A DNA stretch of 16,042 nt from Thermodesulfobacteriaceae bacterium UBA6232 (GTDB lineage Bacteria; Desulfobacterota; Thermodesulfobacteria; Thermodesulfobacteriales; Thermodesulfobacteriaceae): contig DJWK01000010.1 of NCBI GenBank assembly GCA_002441555.1, positions 1-16,042 of the forward strand, written 5' to 3'. Under the pieces are notes generated by a model. It did no database searches and had not been told where the DNA came from. It saw nothing but the letters and a program-made list of their open reading frames with translations. A program made the position numbers and the translations under genes. Each line of letters starts with the position of its first letter. Positions within the stretch are counted from its first letter, which is position 1. Shown here piece by piece: positions 12,594 to 16,042 of the stretch.

Positions 12594-13931
12594 ATGGTTA
12601 GATTGGCTTTAGAAAGGGATTTACAGGTTTTGAAAAATCAGTTGCTTGATATGGCTAAATCTGTAACGGAGATGGTAAGCGGGGCATTACTTGCCTTTGA
12701 AAAACTTGAAGAGGATAGGGCTAAAAGGGTTATAGAATACGACGATCAGATAGACTATTTAGAACACATGGTGACTCTCACAGCTCTTGAAATCATAGCC
12801 CTTCAGCAACCTGTGGCAAAGGATCTTCGCTTTGTTATCAGCTCTATAGACATTGCAAGAAATTTGGAAAGGCTTGCTGATCAGGCAGTAAATATTGCAG
12901 AAAGGGTTCCCAATCTGGCAAAGTATAAAGATCATATTCTTGTTACTTGTAAAATTAATATTTTGAATATGGCAAGAGAGGCCCTTTTAATGCTTGAGAA
13001 TGCCATAAATGCCTTTGTTTCTGAAGACACAGAAAAGGCAAGAAAGGTTATAGCCCATGATGATGTGGTGGATGAATTAAAGAGGGAATACACCAGACAG
13101 ATTAAAGAATGTATGCATGGTGACCCCATGCTGGTTGATGTAGGAGTGGAATATATAGTTGTGGTTCAAAATCTTGAGAGAGTGGCAGATCTCGCCTGCA
13201 ATATTGCGGAAAATGTTATCTTTACTGCAGAAGGAAAGATGCCCAAAATGGAAAAGGTTGTCCTTCCAACTATTCAAGAGATGCTTGCAAAGGAACTTCC
13301 TGTTTTTGATTATCTTCTTAAGCATGCAAGGCTTGTGCTTGAATGTATGGAAAGGTTACCCCTTGCCTTTGAGGCCTATTTTAAACAGGATAAGCCCCGT
13401 CTTGAAGAAATTGTAAGACACATAATTGAAATTGAACGTGAAGCAGACAAAATAAAAACCAATATAAGGGGACACCTTCCTAAGGGTCTTATTTTACCTG
13501 TTGAGAAATTTGAACTTTTTCTTTATCTTAAAGAACAGGATGCCATAGCTGATTCCGCAGAGGAGATTCTAACCTGGCTTTCCTTTAAGGAGATTAAATA
13601 TCCTAAAGAACTTTCTCAAAAGCTTGAAGATCTTCTATTTCAAAGCATTGAGCCTCTCAAATATTTTGAGGATATGATTAAATACTCAGTAGATTTTCTT
13701 ATAACTTGGAATGAAGACTCAAGAAACCGGGCGAAAGATCTCATCAGAGAGATTCGTTTCAAAGAATTTTTAACTGAGGAGGCAGGGAATCAGTTGAAAA
13801 AACTAACCTTTGAAATTCTTACTGATCCTGTAGAATTATTTTTCACTTTAAAGCTAATTGATCTTATCTGTGATATCCCGGGGCATGCCGAAAATGCTGC
13901 TGACCTTATGAGGGCTATGATTGCAAAGTAA
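12594..13931 (+). CDS. phoU: PhoU-DUF47 fusion phosphate regulator
   Basis: This 445-residue, all-helical cytoplasmic protein has two related parts. Residues 5-215 are PhoU, with two three-helix repeats ending in SSIDIARNLERLADQAVNIAE (83-103) and VVQNLERVADLACNIAE (190-206), whose Glu/Asp residues bind metal in PhoU structures. Residues 235-442 look like DUF47 (TIGR00153/PhoU_div, the Pit accessory family), with IEIEREADKIK (278-288) and CDIPGHAENAAD (426-437). PhoU damps PstSCAB and PhoR signalling, while DUF47 proteins usually sit next to Pit permeases. The fusion is about twice the length of either family. No pst, pit or phoBR gene is in the window. Ribosome binding site AAGGAG (12582-12587) fixes the ATG. 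It is probably co-transcribed with ttuA, and its stop is 3 bp from the convergent lepB stop with no terminator hairpin. Confidence 0.83.
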   Translation: MVRLALERDLQVLKNQLLDMAKSVTEMVSGALLAFEKLEEDRAKRVIEYDDQIDYLEHMVTLTALEIIALQQPVAKDLRFVISSIDIARNLERLADQAVNIAERVPNLAKYKDHILVTCKINILNMAREALLMLENAINAFVSEDTEKARKVIAHDDVVDELKREYTRQIKECMHGDPMLVDVGVEYIVVVQNLERVADLACNIAENVIFTAEGKMPKMEKVVLPTIQEMLAKELPVFDYLLKHARLVLECMERLPLAFEAYFKQDKPRLEEIVRHIIEIEREADKIKTNIRGHLPKGLILPVEKFELFLYLKEQDAIADSAEEILTWLSFKEIKYPKELSQKLEDLLFQSIEPLKYFEDMIKYSVDFLITWNEDSRNRAKDLIREIRFKEFLTEEAGNQLKKLTFEILTDPVELFFTLKLIDLICDIPGHAENAADLMRAMIAK

Positions 13932-13934
13932 ATT

Positions 13935-14540
13935 TCAATTTATAAAATTTCCAATTCTACTGAATCTTATTCTGCCCTTTTCACTGTCCCAGGAAAAATA
14001 AATTATAAGGGCCTTACCTTTTAAAGAATGTATGGGCACAAAGCCCCAGAACCTGCTGTCATAACTCTGATCTCTGTTATCTCCAAGGACAAAAATATAT
14101 CCCTTTGGAACCTTGACAGGCCCGAAGTTATCTCTTGGGCTTATTTCTTTGGGATAAATGGTTTTATCAGTAAACTGCACATAGGGCTCCTTTAAAGGTT
14201 TACCATTAACAAAAACCTTTTTATTAATGATCTCTACGGTATCTCCTGGAAGCCCAATAACCCTTTTTATAAAATCAAGTTTTTTGTCTTGAGGGTAGGT
14301 AAAAACAACAATTTCTTGCCGCTTAGGAAGCCCCCATCTATAAAGAAAATCATCCTTTATGGGATTCCTTATTCCAAAGGAAAGCTTATTAACAAGGAGA
14401 TAATCTCCTACCAAAAGAGTAGGAATCATTGACCCCGAAGGGATTTTATAAGCCTGCACTATAAAAGTGCGAATAAAAAGAGCAAGAAATAAAGCAATAA
14501 CTATGCTCTTTAACCATTCCCCTATTTTGTTTTGACTCAT
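13935..14540 (-). CDS. lepB: signal peptidase I
   Basis: This 201-residue type I leader peptidase cleaves signal peptides from exported proteins at the outer face of the inner membrane. It has a single N-terminal membrane helix (about residues 12-30), then the catalytic serine S37 in IPSGSMIPTL and the general-base lysine K92 in FIKRVIGLPGD. Box E, GDNRDQSYDSRFWGFVP, follows at about 154-170. Family regions VGDYLLVNK and VPKGYIFVLGDN are intact, and the short length is normal for non-enterobacterial LepB. The start has AAGGAG (minus strand 14552-14547), 6 bp from the ATG. It lies 20 bp after lepA, repeating the lepA-lepB operon known from E. coli. Many secreted cytochromes in this organism would be its substrates. 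Confidence 0.96.
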   Translation of the reverse strand: MSQNKIGEWLKSIVIALFLALFIRTFIVQAYKIPSGSMIPTLLVGDYLLVNKLSFGIRNPIKDDFLYRWGLPKRQEIVVFTYPQDKKLDFIKRVIGLPGDTVEIINKKVFVNGKPLKEPYVQFTDKTIYPKEISPRDNFGPVKVPKGYIFVLGDNRDQSYDSRFWGFVPIHSLKGKALIIYFSWDSEKGRIRFSRIGNFIN

Positions 14541-14560
14541 CTTTTACTCCTTGAGATTTT

Positions 14561-16042
14561 TTAGAGTTTTAAAACAGCAAGAAAGGCTTCCTGGGGTATT
14601 TCTACATGCCCTATGGATTTAAGCCTTTTTTTTCCTTCTTTCTGTTTTTCAAGGAGTTTTTTCTTTCGCGTTACATCTCCCCCATAACACTTGGCAAGAA
14701 CATCCTTTCTTAGAGGAGGAATTCTCTCTCTTGCTATAACTTTGCTTCCTATAGCTGCCTGAATGACTACTTCAAAGAGTTGTCTTGGAATAACTTCCTT
14801 TAGTTTGGAAACGAGGTCTCTTCCGCGATAATAAGCCTTTTCCCTGTGAACAATCAAAGAAAGGGCATCAACAGGTTGTTTATTTATAAGGATATCCATT
14901 TTTACAAGATCTGAAGGTCTATAACCTATGAATTGATAATCCAAGGAGGCATAGCCCCTTGAATAGCTCTTTAATTTGTCATAGAAATCAAGAACAACTT
15001 CACTAAAGGGAAGCTCATAAACAATCACCACCCGATCAGGGGTGATATATTTAATCTCCTTTTGAATTCCCCTTTTTTCCTCACAGAGGGTCAAAAGTGC
15101 ACCAATGTATTCTTTGGGAGTATAAATTTCTGCACGAATATAAGGTTCTAAAACCTCTTCAATAAGACCAGGATCTGGCCAGTGAGCAGGGTTTTCAATT
15201 TCAATTTCTTTTCCATTCTTTAAACGGATTTTGTATTTTACAGAGGGGGCAGTAGATATGAGATTTAATTTAAACTCCCTTTCAAGCCTTTCCTGAACAA
15301 TTTCCATATGAAGAAGCCCCTGGAATCCGCATCTGAAACCAAAACCAAGGGCAGCCGAAGTTTCCATTTCGTAAGAAAAGGCAGGGTCATTTAACCAGAG
15401 TTTTTCAATTGCCTCTTTAAGTTCGGGAAATTCATCGCTATCCACAGGAAAAATTCCTGCAAAAACCACGGGTTTTATTTCTTTAAATCCGGGGAGGGGT
15501 TGAACATGGGCATTAGCCTCTGTGATAGTATCTCCGATTTTGGCATCCCTTACCTCTTTAATTCCTGCGGCAATAAAACCAACTTCCCCCGCATAAAGGA
15601 CATCAAGGGTTGTTGCTTCTGGGGCAAAGACTCCCACCTTGGTTACCTCAAAGACCTTACCTGTTGAGAGAAACTTGATTTTCATTCCAGGATAAATTTT
15701 TCCATCAACTACTCTTAAGAGAACAACAACCCCAAGATAGGGATCATACCAGGAATCAAATACAAGGGCCCTTAAGGGAGCTTCCCTTTTTCCTCTTGGA
15801 GGTGGAATTTTTTTGACTATGGCTTCAAGAACTTCCTTAATTCCTATACCCATTTTTGCACTAACAAGAATAGCATCCTCCGCAGAAAGACCTATAATCT
15901 CCTCAATTTCCCTTTTAGTTTTTTCAATATCAGCCTGGGGCAAATCAATCTTGTTGATAACAGGGATTATTTCCAGATTATTTTCCAGGGCAAGATAAAC
16001 ATTGGCAAGGGTTTGGGCCTCAACCCCCTGTGAGGCATCAAC
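14561..16042 (-). CDS. lepA: elongation factor 4 (LepA), N-terminus beyond the window
   Basis: The frame is open to the right edge, so the gene is cut. About 494 of the usual roughly 600 residues are present and about 105 N-terminal residues (the P-loop and switch regions) are missing. LepA/EF4 is a ribosome-bound GTPase that back-translocates or remodels elongating ribosomes. Visible at the edge is VDASQGVEAQTLANVYLALE, then NKID (G4 motif, 15945-15956) followed by LPQAD and SAKMGIG (G5). Further on are the domain II beta-barrel, the LepA-specific GFRCGFQGLLHMEIVQERLE, and the C-terminal domain ending in CYGGDVTRKKKLLEKQKEGKKRLK, which contacts the peptidyl-transferase region. A TTG at 15941-15943 is not the start. 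The lepB gene follows 20 bp downstream. Confidence 0.97.
   Translation of the reverse strand, partial: VDASQGVEAQTLANVYLALENNLEIIPVINKIDLPQADIEKTKREIEEIIGLSAEDAILVSAKMGIGIKEVLEAIVKKIPPPRGKREAPLRALVFDSWYDPYLGVVVLLRVVDGKIYPGMKIKFLSTGKVFEVTKVGVFAPEATTLDVLYAGEVGFIAAGIKEVRDAKIGDTITEANAHVQPLPGFKEIKPVVFAGIFPVDSDEFPELKEAIEKLWLNDPAFSYEMETSAALGFGFRCGFQGLLHMEIVQERLEREFKLNLISTAPSVKYKIRLKNGKEIEIENPAHWPDPGLIEEVLEPYIRAEIYTPKEYIGALLTLCEEKRGIQKEIKYITPDRVVIVYELPFSEVVLDFYDKLKSYSRGYASLDYQFIGYRPSDLVKMDILINKQPVDALSLIVHREKAYYRGRDLVSKLKEVIPRQLFEVVIQAAIGSKVIARERIPPLRKDVLAKCYGGDVTRKKKLLEKQKEGKKRLKSIGHVEIPQEAFLAVLKL

Noticed and set aside
14561..15943. lepA starting at TTG 15943 as a complete 460-residue gene
   Set aside because: The same frame continues to the edge with clear LepA sequence (VDASQGVEAQ..., NKID), so the true start lies outside the window.

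Overview
The window looks like chromosomal core DNA of an AT-rich, thermophilic, anaerobic Gram-negative bacterium. The best guess is the Thermodesulfobacteria lineage (Thermodesulfobacterium/Caldimicrobium-like). This is inference from three things: multiheme c-type cytochromes with NrfD and Fe-S subunits, a TtuA-type tRNA thiolase (the family behind thermophile ribothymidine-54 thiolation), and an ADP-heptose-type nucleotidyltransferase that implies LPS. No tRNA, rRNA, insertion sequence, prophage core gene or CRISPR array was found.

Bases 1-4103 form a respiratory block. Reading right are the end of a small membrane protein, an uncharacterised 116-residue protein, a ten-helix NrfD quinone-interacting subunit, a four-cluster ferredoxin with a KR-type Tat signal, and a triheme cytochrome c. 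A bidirectional terminator separates this operon from a convergent, membrane-anchored octaheme cytochrome whose last three hemes resemble the triheme protein. All five complete genes here have an unusual ribosome binding site in which GGAGG runs on into extra G residues. Together they look like a quinone-to-periplasm electron conduit, but no catalytic subunit is visible.

Bases 4186-9331 hold an orphan flgM and, converging on it, a three-gene left-reading operon. The operon encodes a stand-alone AddA-like nuclease domain ending in a textbook sliding-clamp binding motif, an AddB-like Fe-S nuclease that overlaps it by 59 bp, and a fusion of a nitrilase-type amidohydrolase with an ADP-heptose synthase-type adenylyltransferase.

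Bases 9345-16042 carry ilvE, a TPR protein, a non-coding gap with nested inverted repeats that could fold as an RNA, a TtuA-rhodanese fusion, a PhoU-DUF47 fusion, and the conserved lepA-lepB pair (lepA runs off the right edge).

The strongest unusual signals are the clamp-binding nuclease/AddB pair, three domain fusions (nitrilase-HldE, TtuA-rhodanese, PhoU-DUF47), the possible structured RNA before ttuA, and the 21-bp palindrome placed exactly between the promoter boxes of the octaheme cytochrome.
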